This document shows positions 5,644-11,846 of a DNA stretch of 21,179 nt, in pieces. Positions within the stretch are counted from its first letter, which is position 1; every line of letters begins with the position of its first letter. A program made the translations under genes and the position numbers. Origin of the DNA: a virus; the IMG/VR virus record IMGVR_UViG_3300035212_000133, positions 1 to 21,179 of that record; one strand, 5' to 3'. Below the pieces are notes generated by a model, which made no database searches, was not told where the DNA came from, and saw only the letters and a program-made list of their open reading frames with translations.

Positions 5644-5732
5644 GAGTTGGCTGGACACCATAAACTCAAAAGGAATTATTTACCCTCAAACCGAATTGCA
5701 CGTCCAGCCGCAACGAAGTTTGGGGGTTTTTT
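5644..5732 (+). ncRNA. Candidate structured small RNA: two hairpins joined by a kissing loop, ending in a terminator
   Basis: Hairpin 1 pairs GAGTT (5644-5648) with AACTC (5663-5667) and has a 14-base loop. Hairpin 2 pairs ACCCTCAAAC (5682-5691) with GTTTGGGGGT (5718-5727), then a symmetric CGAA/CGAA internal loop able to form tandem G-A pairs, then TTGC (5696-5699) with GCAA (5710-5713), capped by a 10-base loop. GGCTGGAC (5649-5656) in loop 1 is perfectly complementary to GTCCAGCC (5702-5709) in loop 2, giving an 8-bp kissing interaction. Hairpin 2 runs directly into TTTTTT, so it is also a rho-independent terminator. A TAnnTTTG box sits just upstream. The element could be a free sRNA of about 90 nt or an attenuator for the replication genes. 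I do not recognise a known RNA family. Confidence 0.65.
5682..5732 (+). terminator. Rho-independent terminator formed by hairpin 2 of the structured RNA
   Basis: A 10-bp lower stem (one U-G pair) is followed by six T residues at 5727-5732. Its large upper part contains the kissing-loop sequence. Termination here would separate the first early operon from the replication genes, unless pairing with hairpin 1 or an antiterminator changes the fold. Confidence 0.7.
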
Positions 5733-5748
5733 ATTTTAAAATATTTAT

Positions 5749-6369
5749 ATGAGCGGGTGGATTAAATTACATAGACAAATTTTAGACTGGGAATGGTACG
5801 ACGACCATAATGCATTTCGTTTGTTTATTCATTTGCTTTTAAAAGCTAACCATAAAGAAAAAAAATATAGGGGTATGTTATTACAATCGGGTACTATTTT
5901 AACAAGTCGAGACATTCTATCTTTAGAAGTTGGCCTAAGTGTACGTCAAACTAGAACCGCACTAGATAAGCTAAAATCGACCAACGAATTGACCATTAAA
6001 ACAAGCGGTCAAGGTACTATTATTCAAATAGTTAACTACCAAAAGTATCAAATAGAGACCAGCGAAACGACCAACGAGCGACCAGCAAACGACCAGCAAA
6101 CGACCACTAACAAGAATGTAAAGAAAGAAAGAAATATATTTATACGCCCAAGTGTTCAAGAAATTGACGCTTATTGCTTAGAGCAAAACTTGCAAATAAA
6201 CGCCCAAGGCTTTATAGACTATTACGATAGTAACGGGTGGAAAGTAGGTAAAAACCAAATGAAGGACTGGAAAGCTACGGTAAGACGTTGGGCAAAACCT
6301 AAAGAACAAATAGAAATGGTACACGATCCACTTGTTGAAGCTGCTAAAAGACTCGGTTATGTTAAATAA
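5749..6369 (+). CDS. Phage replication initiation-like protein (winged helix plus C-terminal MKDWKA domain)
   Basis: The N-terminal part (about residues 1-100) has the layout WIKLHRQILDWEWYDD...FRLFIHLLLKANH...GTILTSRDILSLEVGLSVRQTRTALDKL, a winged-helix pattern common in phage replication and primosome organiser proteins. A low-complexity Thr/Asn/Gln linker (about residues 103-125) follows. The C-terminal part (about 130-185) contains IDAYCLEQ, then IDYYDSNGWKVGKNQMKDWK and VRRWAK, a motif set shared by many phage replication proteins. Such proteins bind origin DNA and load the helicase. The next gene encodes a RecA/DnaB-fold ATPase and overlaps by 11 bases, fitting an initiator-helicase pair. 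It begins 16 bases after the structured RNA's T-run, so the RNA may control it. Confidence 0.75.
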   Translation: MSGWIKLHRQILDWEWYDDHNAFRLFIHLLLKANHKEKKYRGMLLQSGTILTSRDILSLEVGLSVRQTRTALDKLKSTNELTIKTSGQGTIIQIVNYQKYQIETSETTNERPANDQQTTTNKNVKKERNIFIRPSVQEIDAYCLEQNLQINAQGFIDYYDSNGWKVGKNQMKDWKATVRRWAKPKEQIEMVHDPLVEAAKRLGYVK

Positions 6370-7300
6370 AGGAATACACCTAGAAAAGCTTTTTGATTAT
6401 AAGAACGGCAAAATTAAACAAGGGCTAGGCATAGGCACAAAGCTAGACGACTATCTAAGATACAAGCCTAGGCAACTAAATATCATTTTAGGCCATGACA
6501 ACGTAGGTAAGACCTACTGGATAAATTGGTATTTCCTTACGCTTGCACTTAAACACGAATTAAAGTTCGTAATGTGGTCCGGAGAAAACCAATACTGGCA
6601 AATTCTTCGCGACATGGTACAAATTTATTCTGGCAAAGCATTTAAGCAATTAAGCGAACGCCAAATATCTAGCTACATGGCCTACTTAGAACAATACTTT
6701 GAATTTATAGACAACTCAAAGCTATACAAACCAAACGAACTATTTGAACTATTCCGTAAGTCAGACGCTGATGCGTGTTTAATTGACCCGTACACCGGAC
6801 TAGACCGACAAATGGGCTACGAGGGGAACTATAAGTTTTTAAACGACGCCCGACAATTTTGTAACGAAACGGGTAAGACTTTGTACATAAACACGCACCC
6901 AAATACGGAAAGCGGACGTAGTGGTAACATATACCCAGACAACCATATCTGGAAAGGACACCTTAAACCACCGCTTAAAGACCATATAGAGGGTGGTAAA
7001 GCGTTCTTAAACCGATGCGATGACATGATCGTAATTCATAGGCTAGTAAAACACGAAACAATGAAGTACGTAACTTTGGTAACAACTGAAAAGATTAAAG
7101 ACCATGAAACGGGCGGGGCTATTACTGGGTTTGAAGACTTTATTTTATGTGAATTTAACCACGGTCTAGGCTTTATAGTTGAAAACAAAGACCCGCTTAA
7201 AGAAATAAGGCCACGTGAACGACAAACCAAACTACAAGAAAACGAATTAATGAACACCAGCGAAAAGCTTAGACGTCTGGCTAACGAAACACCTTTTTAA
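6359..7300 (+). CDS. RecA/DnaB-fold ATPase, probable replicative helicase-like protein
   Basis: With ATG 6359 as start the protein has 313 residues. Walker A is GHDNVGKT (residues 45-52), and the likely Walker B aspartate is D143 in ACLIDPYTGL. Between them come VMWSGEN (72-77; E76 may be the catalytic glutamate by analogy with DnaB/RecA) and, later, INTHPN, similar to the sensor strand of RecA-like AAA_25 proteins. The domain couples ATP hydrolysis to movement on DNA or protein remodelling. It is shorter than DnaB (no primase-binding N-terminal domain), so it may work with the preceding initiator as a loader or minimal helicase. I prefer ATG 6359 over TTG 6332 because it makes a short overlap with the upstream gene. 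Confidence 0.75.
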   Translation: MLNKGIHLEKLFDYKNGKIKQGLGIGTKLDDYLRYKPRQLNIILGHDNVGKTYWINWYFLTLALKHELKFVMWSGENQYWQILRDMVQIYSGKAFKQLSERQISSYMAYLEQYFEFIDNSKLYKPNELFELFRKSDADACLIDPYTGLDRQMGYEGNYKFLNDARQFCNETGKTLYINTHPNTESGRSGNIYPDNHIWKGHLKPPLKDHIEGGKAFLNRCDDMIVIHRLVKHETMKYVTLVTTEKIKDHETGGAITGFEDFILCEFNHGLGFIVENKDPLKEIRPRERQTKLQENELMNTSEKLRRLANETPF

Positions 7301-7301
7301 A

Positions 7302-7934
7302 ATGAAAGTAACCGATAAAATAACAATAACAAACGAGGATAACATTGAGCTGATGGCACGTTACCCCGACAACTATTTTGACTTGGCAATAGTTGACCCG
7401 CCGTATGGGATTGATATAAATGTTTCTATGGGTAGAAGAAAAGGAGATAAAAAAAGTAATTACCATAAATTTGCTGGTAATGATAATTGTATTCCTACTG
7501 CAGAATATTTTAAGGAACTGAAAAGAGTATCTAAAGAGCAGATTGTTTGGGGCGGAAATTATATGATTGAACATTTAACGCCATCGCCTTGTTGGTTGCT
7601 TTGGGATAAAGGATTTTCTGAAGATGTTACTTTTGCTCAGTTTGAATTGGCTTGGACTTCTTTTACTTCAAGTGCAAAAAAATATGACAAACACCCATCA
7701 CAACAAAACAGAATACACCCGACACAGAAACCTACTGCACTGTATAAATGGATTCTTGACAAATACGCAAAGAAAGGATATAAAATACTTGACACTCATC
7801 TTGGTTCTGGCAGTATTGCAATAGCTTGTCACGATTACGGATTTGAGTTAACCGCTTGCGAGCTGGACGCTGAATACTACAAAAAGGCAATTCAAAGAGT
7901 TAAGAACCATACCAACCAACAAAAACTATTTTAA
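7302..7934 (+). CDS. DNA methyltransferase, N6-adenine/N4-cytosine type, beta-like order
   Basis: The catalytic motif DPPY is at residues 32-35, and the AdoMet-binding motif (DTHLGSGS, residues 164-171) comes near the end. This IV-then-I order is that of the beta class. HPTQKP at about 142-147 marks the motif X region that precedes motif I. At 210 residues the enzyme is small, leaving little room for a target-recognition domain (about residues 40-135). It probably methylates phage DNA to protect it from host restriction; the target sequence cannot be deduced. Codon and base usage differ from the flanking genes: AGA for Arg, GAT for Asp and GGA for Gly are frequent, suggesting recent acquisition. 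It begins one base after the upstream stop. Confidence 0.85.
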   Translation: MKVTDKITITNEDNIELMARYPDNYFDLAIVDPPYGIDINVSMGRRKGDKKSNYHKFAGNDNCIPTAEYFKELKRVSKEQIVWGGNYMIEHLTPSPCWLLWDKGFSEDVTFAQFELAWTSFTSSAKKYDKHPSQQNRIHPTQKPTALYKWILDKYAKKGYKILDTHLGSGSIAIACHDYGFELTACELDAEYYKKAIQRVKNHTNQQKLF

Positions 7935-8224
7935 TGGAACTAGGACTAGAAATAATAAAAACACGGGCTAACCTTTGGGCTATTCAGCAAAGAATAAAGA
8001 CCGCACGCGAACAAATACTAAAAACAAGACCCGAAGCAAAGGACTATATACAAGGCGCAGAAAAAAGCGAACAAGAATTGCTAGAGGCTATTTCGTTTTT
8101 TAGTAGACTACACGAACACGCAGTATCGATAAGTAGAGAAAATACAATTCTCGCTAGCCGAAACATAGACCTATTACAAAGGGTTAAAGAACTAGAAATA
8201 GAAATACAAACACAAAGCTTTTGA
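7934..8224 (+). CDS. Coiled-coil protein of unknown function
   Basis: The protein has 96 residues and is almost entirely helical and charged, with heptad-like Leu/Ile spacing from about residue 50 to 92 (LLQRVKELEIEIQTQ near the end). No enzymatic motif is seen. Start and previous stop share one base (TAATG), so it is coupled to the methyltransferase gene. It lies between the methyltransferase and NinG and may be an accessory or oligomerisation protein of the replication/recombination module; this is an inference from position only. Confidence 0.6.
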   Translation: MELGLEIIKTRANLWAIQQRIKTAREQILKTRPEAKDYIQGAEKSEQELLEAISFFSRLHEHAVSISRENTILASRNIDLLQRVKELEIEIQTQSF

Positions 8225-8226
8225 TA

Positions 8227-8745
8227 ATGCCACGTTGTAAGAATTGCAAAGACAAGTTTGAACCCATACGTTTCAACCATAAATTTTGCCTAAAAGACGA
8301 ATGCGTTAAGGCTTTTGTAGAAGAAGTCAAGACTTCGGCATGGAAAAACACGAAAAAGAAATGGACAACCGAACTAAAAACAACCAGCGACTGGCTTAAA
8401 GACGCACAAAAAGTATTCAATACCTACATACGTAAACGCGACGAGGGCAAGCCTTGCATTTCTTGCAACCAACCACCCAAGAAAAAGAACGCGGGACACT
8501 ATTACTCGCAAGGTGGACATTCAAACGTCCGTTTTGACGAAGACAACGTGCATTTGCAATGCGAACATTGTAACACTTTTTTAAGCGGCAACCTTTTGAA
8601 CTACCAGATAGGCATAGAACAACGCATAGGCGCCGACAAATTAGTAGAATTACAAGGCCGAGCGCACCTAGAGAAACGCTGGGACGTCGAAGAACTTAAA
8701 GAACTAATAAAAGTATACAAACAAAAAATAAACCAAATACAATGA
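8227..8745 (+). CDS. ninG: NinG/Rap-like recombination protein
   Basis: This 172-residue protein carries three cysteine pairs: C4-x2-C7 with C21-x4-C26, then CISC, then CEHC. Between the last two is the stretch AGHYYSQGGHSNVRFDEDNVHLQC, which is characteristic of NinG (lambda Rap), an HNH-like zinc-bound endonuclease that resolves recombination intermediates. The motif GHYYS plus LQCEHCN is the strongest evidence. NinG in lambda increases recombination by the Red pathway; here it is in the same module as an ERF annealase and an exonuclease, which fits. I prefer ATG 8227 to the TTG at 8221 that overlaps the upstream stop, though coupling from either is possible. The stop overlaps the next gene as ATGA. 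Confidence 0.9.
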   Translation: MPRCKNCKDKFEPIRFNHKFCLKDECVKAFVEEVKTSAWKNTKKKWTTELKTTSDWLKDAQKVFNTYIRKRDEGKPCISCNQPPKKKNAGHYYSQGGHSNVRFDEDNVHLQCEHCNTFLSGNLLNYQIGIEQRIGADKLVELQGRAHLEKRWDVEELKELIKVYKQKINQIQ

Positions 8746-9224
8746 TAAAAATAGACATAACCGAAGACCAAATTTTACAAGCTAGAAAGCTTTATAATTT
8801 TAAGGCGTTAACAAATTCAATAACGCAAGGCGAAAGCCAAATATACGGTGCGCTAGGCGAGGTAATAGCTATGCACTTTTTGCGATCCATAAACAAACCG
8901 GTTCAATACGTAGGTAGTTACGACTACGACCTAGAAATAAACGGGAAAAAAATAGACGTTAAGACCATACGAACTGACAAAGAACCTACAAACGACTTCA
9001 ACCTAAATATAAGCGCGTTTAATACCAAACAAGAAACCGACTTTTATCTATGGTGTAGCGTTTCCCAAGATATGAAATACGGTTATGTAATTGGTTATCT
9101 AGCAAAAGACGAATTTTATAGAATGGCTGAACTAAAAAAAGAGGGGGAAATAGACTGGGGTAGCTGGGTATTTAAAAGCGACACGTACACCACCAAAGTA
9201 AAAAATGTGAAAAAATTTAATTAA
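8742..9224 (+). CDS. Putative PD-(D/E)XK nuclease
   Basis: The 160-residue product has the core pattern GALGE (E40), then YDYDLEI (D63), then KKIDVKT (D72-V-K74). This fits the PD-(D/E)XK nuclease fold with the final acid as Asp in a D-x-K motif. The following region (NLNISAFNT, then FYLWCSVS, then YGYVIGYLAK) has the alternating strands expected after the active site in small endonucleases of this class. The substrate may be phage recombination intermediates, or host or competitor DNA. It is coupled by ATGA to NinG, itself an intermediate-resolving enzyme, and is the last gene before the second early-type promoter. Confidence 0.65.
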   Translation: MIKIDITEDQILQARKLYNFKALTNSITQGESQIYGALGEVIAMHFLRSINKPVQYVGSYDYDLEINGKKIDVKTIRTDKEPTNDFNLNISAFNTKQETDFYLWCSVSQDMKYGYVIGYLAKDEFYRMAELKKEGEIDWGSWVFKSDTYTTKVKNVKKFN

Positions 9225-9228
9225 ATAG

Positions 9229-9258
9229 TTTGTATATCGAAATATCTTTATATATTTG
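9229..9258 (+). promoter_or_regulatory. Second early-type promoter, before the ERF recombination genes
   Basis: TTTG (9229-9232), 18 bases, TATATTTG (9251-9258): an excellent fit to the Bacteroidota consensus. The 16 bp TATATATTTGCATATA at 9249-9264 are identical to the promoter before the first early gene (4055-4070), so both are probably controlled alike. The predicted leader is about 25 nt, ending in the AAGTT-ATG start context. Confidence 0.8.
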
Positions 9259-9288
9259 CATATAGTTAACACTTAAAAACAACAAGTT

Positions 9289-9816
9289 ATGAAACATTTA
9301 TTTAAAGCGCTTGCGGCTTTTCAGCAAGAAGTACCAGTTATTCACAAAGGTACGCAAGGGTTCGGCTATTCTTATAGCGATCTACCCGCAATTTTCAAAG
9401 TAATTAACCCGTTACTAGCTAAACACGGACTAGGATTTACCCAAATGCTTGACACTAAAGAAGGCATTGACTACATTGTAACAATGGTTTTCCATGTAGA
9501 AAGCGGTGAGAATCTAGAAAGCAAAGTAGCAATACCACACGTTCAACTAAAAGGCATGAATGACTATCAAAGCTTTGGTTCGGGCGTGACCTATTTTCGT
9601 AGGTACGCATTGGCAAGCTGCCTCGCTTTAGTGACGGATAAAGATACCGATGCTGGCGGCGAACAAGTAAAAAACGAACCAAAGAAAAAGCAAATAGACT
9701 CTAAACGTTTTCAAGCCGCAGTAGTAGCCATACAAAAAGGCGACTATACCCGCGAAAAGCTAGAGCAAAGCTTTGAATTAACCGAAGGTCAAACCGATAT
9801 ACTTAACGCGCTATGA
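9289..9816 (+). CDS. erf: ERF-family single-strand annealing protein
   Basis: The 175-residue protein shows the ERF pattern in order: an N-terminal helix (FKALAAFQQEVPVI), YSYSDLPAIFKVINPLLAKHGLGF at about residues 24-47, VTMVFHVESGENLES, DYQSFGSGVTYFRRYAL (about 92-109), then CLALVTDKDTDAGG. The TYFRRYAL and DxDxDAG elements are diagnostic. The family binds ssDNA in rings and anneals complementary strands during phage recombination. The next gene encodes an exonuclease of the YqaJ/lambda-exo type, overlapping by ATGA, so the two form a two-component recombinase as in other phages. The C-terminus (about residues 125-175) is basic then helical, as in other ERF members, where it contacts partners. 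Confidence 0.92.
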   Translation: MKHLFKALAAFQQEVPVIHKGTQGFGYSYSDLPAIFKVINPLLAKHGLGFTQMLDTKEGIDYIVTMVFHVESGENLESKVAIPHVQLKGMNDYQSFGSGVTYFRRYALASCLALVTDKDTDAGGEQVKNEPKKKQIDSKRFQAAVVAIQKGDYTREKLEQSFELTEGQTDILNAL

Positions 9817-10493
9817 CTACTTTCAAAATTAGATGTTCTGCCATAGGTAAAATAATGACTAACCCCCGCACAAAGGGGGAGTTATTATCTCAAACCGCAA
9901 AGACGTACATAGAAGAACAAGTGCTACGTGCCAAATACGGCGTTATTAAGACGTTTTCAAGCCGTTACACCGACAAAGGTAACCTAGTAGAAGACGAAGC
10001 CATAGAAATGGCCTCAAACGCGCTAGAAATGGGTTTCTTATATAAGAACCACGAACACTTTGAAAACGAATGGCTAACGGGAACCCCGGACGTAAACACG
10101 AACGATATACTTTTGGACGTGAAAAGTTCTTGGGATGCAACTACTTTTCCGTTTTTTGCTACGGAAATACCTACTAAAGATTATTACTACCAGTTGCAAG
10201 GCTACCTTGAACTTACGGGTAAAACCGATGCGTTGCTAGTCTATTGCCTAGTTAATACACCTATTCAAATGGTAGAGGATGAAATAAGGCGCGCACACTG
10301 GGCCGCCCAGCTATTAGAAGAAAACTACGACTTACGCGACGAGGTGTTGAAACGACATAACTTTGATCACATACCGTTAAACCGCCGTGTAAAAGTCTTT
10401 AAAGTAGAAAAAGACGAACAAGTAGTAAACGAAATAAAAGAACGCGTAGAACTATGCCGCGAGTATTACGAAACCCTTTATAATTTCCTATGA
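9813..10493 (+). CDS. YqaJ/lambda-exo-like exonuclease
   Basis: The 226-residue protein has RCSAIGKIM (residues 7-15, a typical substrate-binding start), KGNLVEDEAI (E60), GTPDV (D93), LLDVKSSW (D102-V-K104) and YYQLQGYLELTG (Q127-x-Q129-x-Y131). These are the PD-(D/E)XK active site and the Q-x-Q-x-Y helix of phage exonucleases that degrade one strand of dsDNA 5'-3' to supply ssDNA to an annealing protein. The ERF gene just before it, overlapping by ATGA, is the partner. The family usually forms trimers or toroids; this cannot be seen here. The active-site acid before Lys is Asp rather than Glu, which leaves DxK within the normal variation. Confidence 0.88.
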   Translation: MTTFKIRCSAIGKIMTNPRTKGELLSQTAKTYIEEQVLRAKYGVIKTFSSRYTDKGNLVEDEAIEMASNALEMGFLYKNHEHFENEWLTGTPDVNTNDILLDVKSSWDATTFPFFATEIPTKDYYYQLQGYLELTGKTDALLVYCLVNTPIQMVEDEIRRAHWAAQLLEENYDLRDEVLKRHNFDHIPLNRRVKVFKVEKDEQVVNEIKERVELCREYYETLYNFL

Positions 10494-10759
10494 AACAGCA
10501 AATAGAAGACCAGATAGTAAAAAGCGTACTAGCTAAATACGTCGAACGCTCAAACACGGGCCTAAAAAAATACGGAACACCGCTAACACGTAACGACTTA
10601 ACACTAGACCAGTGGATAACACACCTACAAGAAGAATTAATGGACGCCACGTTGTACCTAGAGCGCATAAAAAAAGACATAGCGCTAGTAGAGGTCGAAG
10701 CGTTTAGCAATGGTTACCGCGAAGCAATTACAAAACGAACTAAACAACAAGAACAATGA
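10490..10759 (+). CDS. MazG-like / nucleotide pyrophosphohydrolase-like small protein
   Basis: This gene encodes 89 residues with KKYGTPLTRNDLTLDQWITH (about 27-46) followed by LQEELMDATLYLERI (about 47-61). The E-E-L-x-D pattern on a helix and the preceding YGTPL-x-x-ND loop resemble small phage proteins of the all-alpha NTP pyrophosphohydrolase (MazG) superfamily, in which paired acids bind Mg2+ and a nucleotide. The usual second E-x-x-D helix is not obvious, so activity is uncertain. It could clean up nucleotide pools or modulate the host alarmone, as proposed for phage MazG; neither is shown here. It overlaps the exonuclease stop as ATGA. Confidence 0.45.
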   Translation: MKQQIEDQIVKSVLAKYVERSNTGLKKYGTPLTRNDLTLDQWITHLQEELMDATLYLERIKKDIALVEVEAFSNGYREAITKRTKQQEQ

Positions 10760-10884
10760 AACAAAAAGAATATAAACCAACCCGCCAAGAAAAAAGCAAA
10801 AGCGAAATGGCTGCTATTGGCACAATGATACTGGTAACAGTCATTGCAATTATTTTAGTAATCAATTTAATCTATAATATATAA
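10756..10884 (+). CDS. Tiny single-pass membrane protein
   Basis: This 42-codon gene is supported by its junctions: ATGA overlap with the MazG-like gene upstream and TAATG overlap with the next gene downstream. The product has a basic, hydrophilic N-terminus (KQKEYKPTRQEKSKSE) and one hydrophobic helix (about residues 19-40, AIGTMILVTVIAIILVINLI). The positive-inside rule puts the N-terminus in the cytoplasm. No family is recognised; its role in an otherwise DNA-metabolism operon is unclear. Confidence 0.6.
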   Translation: MKQKEYKPTRQEKSKSEMAAIGTMILVTVIAIILVINLIYNI

Positions 10885-11117
10885 TGGAAACAAAAAACAA
10901 CGCGGGTGCAATTTTTAAGAACACCTACAAAAAGACGGAAACCCAACCAGACTACAAAGGTAAGTGCATGGTGAACGGCAAAGAAATGGAAATAGCCCTA
11001 TGGGTTAAAGACACAAAGACCGGCGAAAAGTTCTTTTCAGCATCATTTAGCGAGCCGTATGTAGCCCAAGAACCTACCAACCCACCCGTACCACTTAACG
11101 ACGACCTACCATTTTAA
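10884..11117 (+). CDS. Small SSB-like protein with acidic C-terminal tip
   Basis: The 77-residue protein has NAGAIFKNTYKKTETQPDYK, then GKCMVNGKEMEIALWVKDTK and GEKFFSASFSEPY, i.e. a short run of beta strands as in a cut-down OB fold, similar to small phage proteins often annotated as SSB-like or DUF736-like. It ends in a proline-rich linker (PTNPPVPLN) and the peptide NDDLPF, which is like the DDIPF tip through which bacterial SSB recruits RecO, PriA, exonuclease I and other enzymes. It lies with the annealase, exonuclease and NinG. Full OB-fold proof is lacking: at this length it would be about half of E. coli SSB. Confidence 0.6.
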   Translation: METKNNAGAIFKNTYKKTETQPDYKGKCMVNGKEMEIALWVKDTKTGEKFFSASFSEPYVAQEPTNPPVPLNDDLPF

Positions 11118-11123
11118 AAAGTT

Positions 11124-11324
11124 ATGAACATTAACGACATAGAATTACGCAATAAAATGCGCGAGGTTTTAAAGTCGAAAACACGAAACCAAATAGCCGA
11201 GGAAATCAAAGAAAAAACGGGTAAGTTCCACCCATTTCAAATACAAAATTTCCTAGATGGTAAAGACGTTTCGTTAAGTACGGCGGTAAAGCTAGACGAG
11301 TACATAATAAGACACCAACTTTAA
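11124..11324 (+). CDS. Small helix-turn-helix DNA-binding protein (Cro-like)
   Basis: This gene encodes 66 residues, of which about 18-56 read TRNQIAEEIKEKTGKFHPFQIQNFLDGKDVSLSTAVKLDEYI. This is like the lambda-repressor/Cro class: 'x-x-x-A-x-x-I...' helix 2, a turn, then a recognition helix and 'S-x-x-T-A-x-K-L-x-x-Y-I'. It is preceded by AAAGTTATG, a start context shared with several others. Placed last in the ERF operon before a terminator, it may repress the operon or the two TATATATTTGCATATA promoters. The operator is not proven. Confidence 0.6.
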   Translation: MNINDIELRNKMREVLKSKTRNQIAEEIKEKTGKFHPFQIQNFLDGKDVSLSTAVKLDEYIIRHQL

Positions 11325-11342
11325 ACGGTAGACTACTACTAC

Positions 11343-11367
11343 AAGGCCCCTTAATTGGGGCTTTTTT
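11343..11367 (+). terminator. Rho-independent terminator after the ERF operon
   Basis: AAGGCCCC (11343-11350) pairs with GGGGCTTT (11357-11364), with one G-T wobble, around a 6-base loop; six T residues run from 11362 to 11367. It ends transcription after the small HTH gene and is followed almost at once by a new promoter. Confidence 0.85.
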
Positions 11368-11379
11368 GTTGAAAAATAA

Positions 11380-11411
11380 TTGAAACACGAATATAAAAAC
11401 GTATACTTTTG
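11380..11411 (+). promoter_or_regulatory. Promoter for the pre-packaging gene block
   Basis: TTG (11380-11382), 21 bases, TACTTTTG (11404-11411), an exact TAnnTTTG. It directly follows a terminator. The first plausible start codon (ATG 11416) lies only four bases downstream, so the mRNA may be leaderless. Confidence 0.65.
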
Positions 11412-11415
11412 GAAT

Positions 11416-11667
11416 ATGGAAATATTAATATACGTTGGTTTAGCGTGGTGGCTTGTAAATTTCGAGCCTTTACAACTACTTTTAGACGCTATCTTTAGCC
11501 GCTTACCTATTAACGGCCTTACAATACCCATACACGCCGCCTTTGGTTGTCCTAAGTGCGTAGGCTTTTGGACTAGTTGGGCTTTCACTGGGGAATTTTT
11601 AACGGCTACCCTTATAAGTTTAACCGCCCACACCTTGGACCTATGCTTACAGAGGCTCAACAAATAG
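11416..11667 (+). CDS. Small membrane protein with CPxCxGFW motif
   Basis: This gene encodes 83 residues: an N-terminal hydrophobic helix (residues 2-16, EILIYVGLAWWLVNF), the motif FGCPKCVGFW (residues 43-52) and a second hydrophobic stretch (about 55-70). The Cys pair C45/C48 before an aromatic resembles DUF1360-like small membrane proteins found in phages and sporulating bacteria; the function of the motif is unknown. I took ATG 11416 rather than a TTG at 11380, since that TTG is in the promoter. It overlaps the next gene by 25 bases. Confidence 0.6.
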   Translation: MEILIYVGLAWWLVNFEPLQLLLDAIFSRLPINGLTIPIHAAFGCPKCVGFWTSWAFTGEFLTATLISLTAHTLDLCLQRLNK

Positions 11668-11846
11668 AAATTATCAAAATACTAGAGTTGCTAACCCCTA
11701 CCCGGTTAAGCAAAATGTATTTAAAAAAGCTTCAAAAGATTAAAAACGTAGCAACGGGCCAAAATGACAACCGATGTCTTTGCGGTGCTGGAGATCGTGT
11801 AACCTTTTATAATGAGTTCCTTGTCTGGTATCAAAAAAATTCTTGA
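11643..11846 (+). CDS. Hypothetical small protein with CxC motif
   Basis: This gene encodes 67 residues with an N-terminal helix (MLTEAQQIEIIKILELLT), a basic middle (LKKLQKIKNVA) and NRCLCGAGDRVTFYNEFLVWY at the end. The C-x-C followed by a YNEFLVWY helix resembles short uncharacterised proteins of Bacteroidota phages, with no known role. ATG 11643 is the first ATG of the frame and begins inside the end of the membrane protein gene. The stop lies 35 bases inside the next gene. Confidence 0.55.
   Translation: MLTEAQQIEIIKILELLTPTRLSKMYLKKLQKIKNVATGQNDNRCLCGAGDRVTFYNEFLVWYQKNS

Noticed and set aside
6332-6358. TTG start for the RecA/DnaB-fold ATPase
   Set aside because: ATG 6359 gives a normal short overlap with the upstream gene, and the upstream nine codons copy that gene's shadow.
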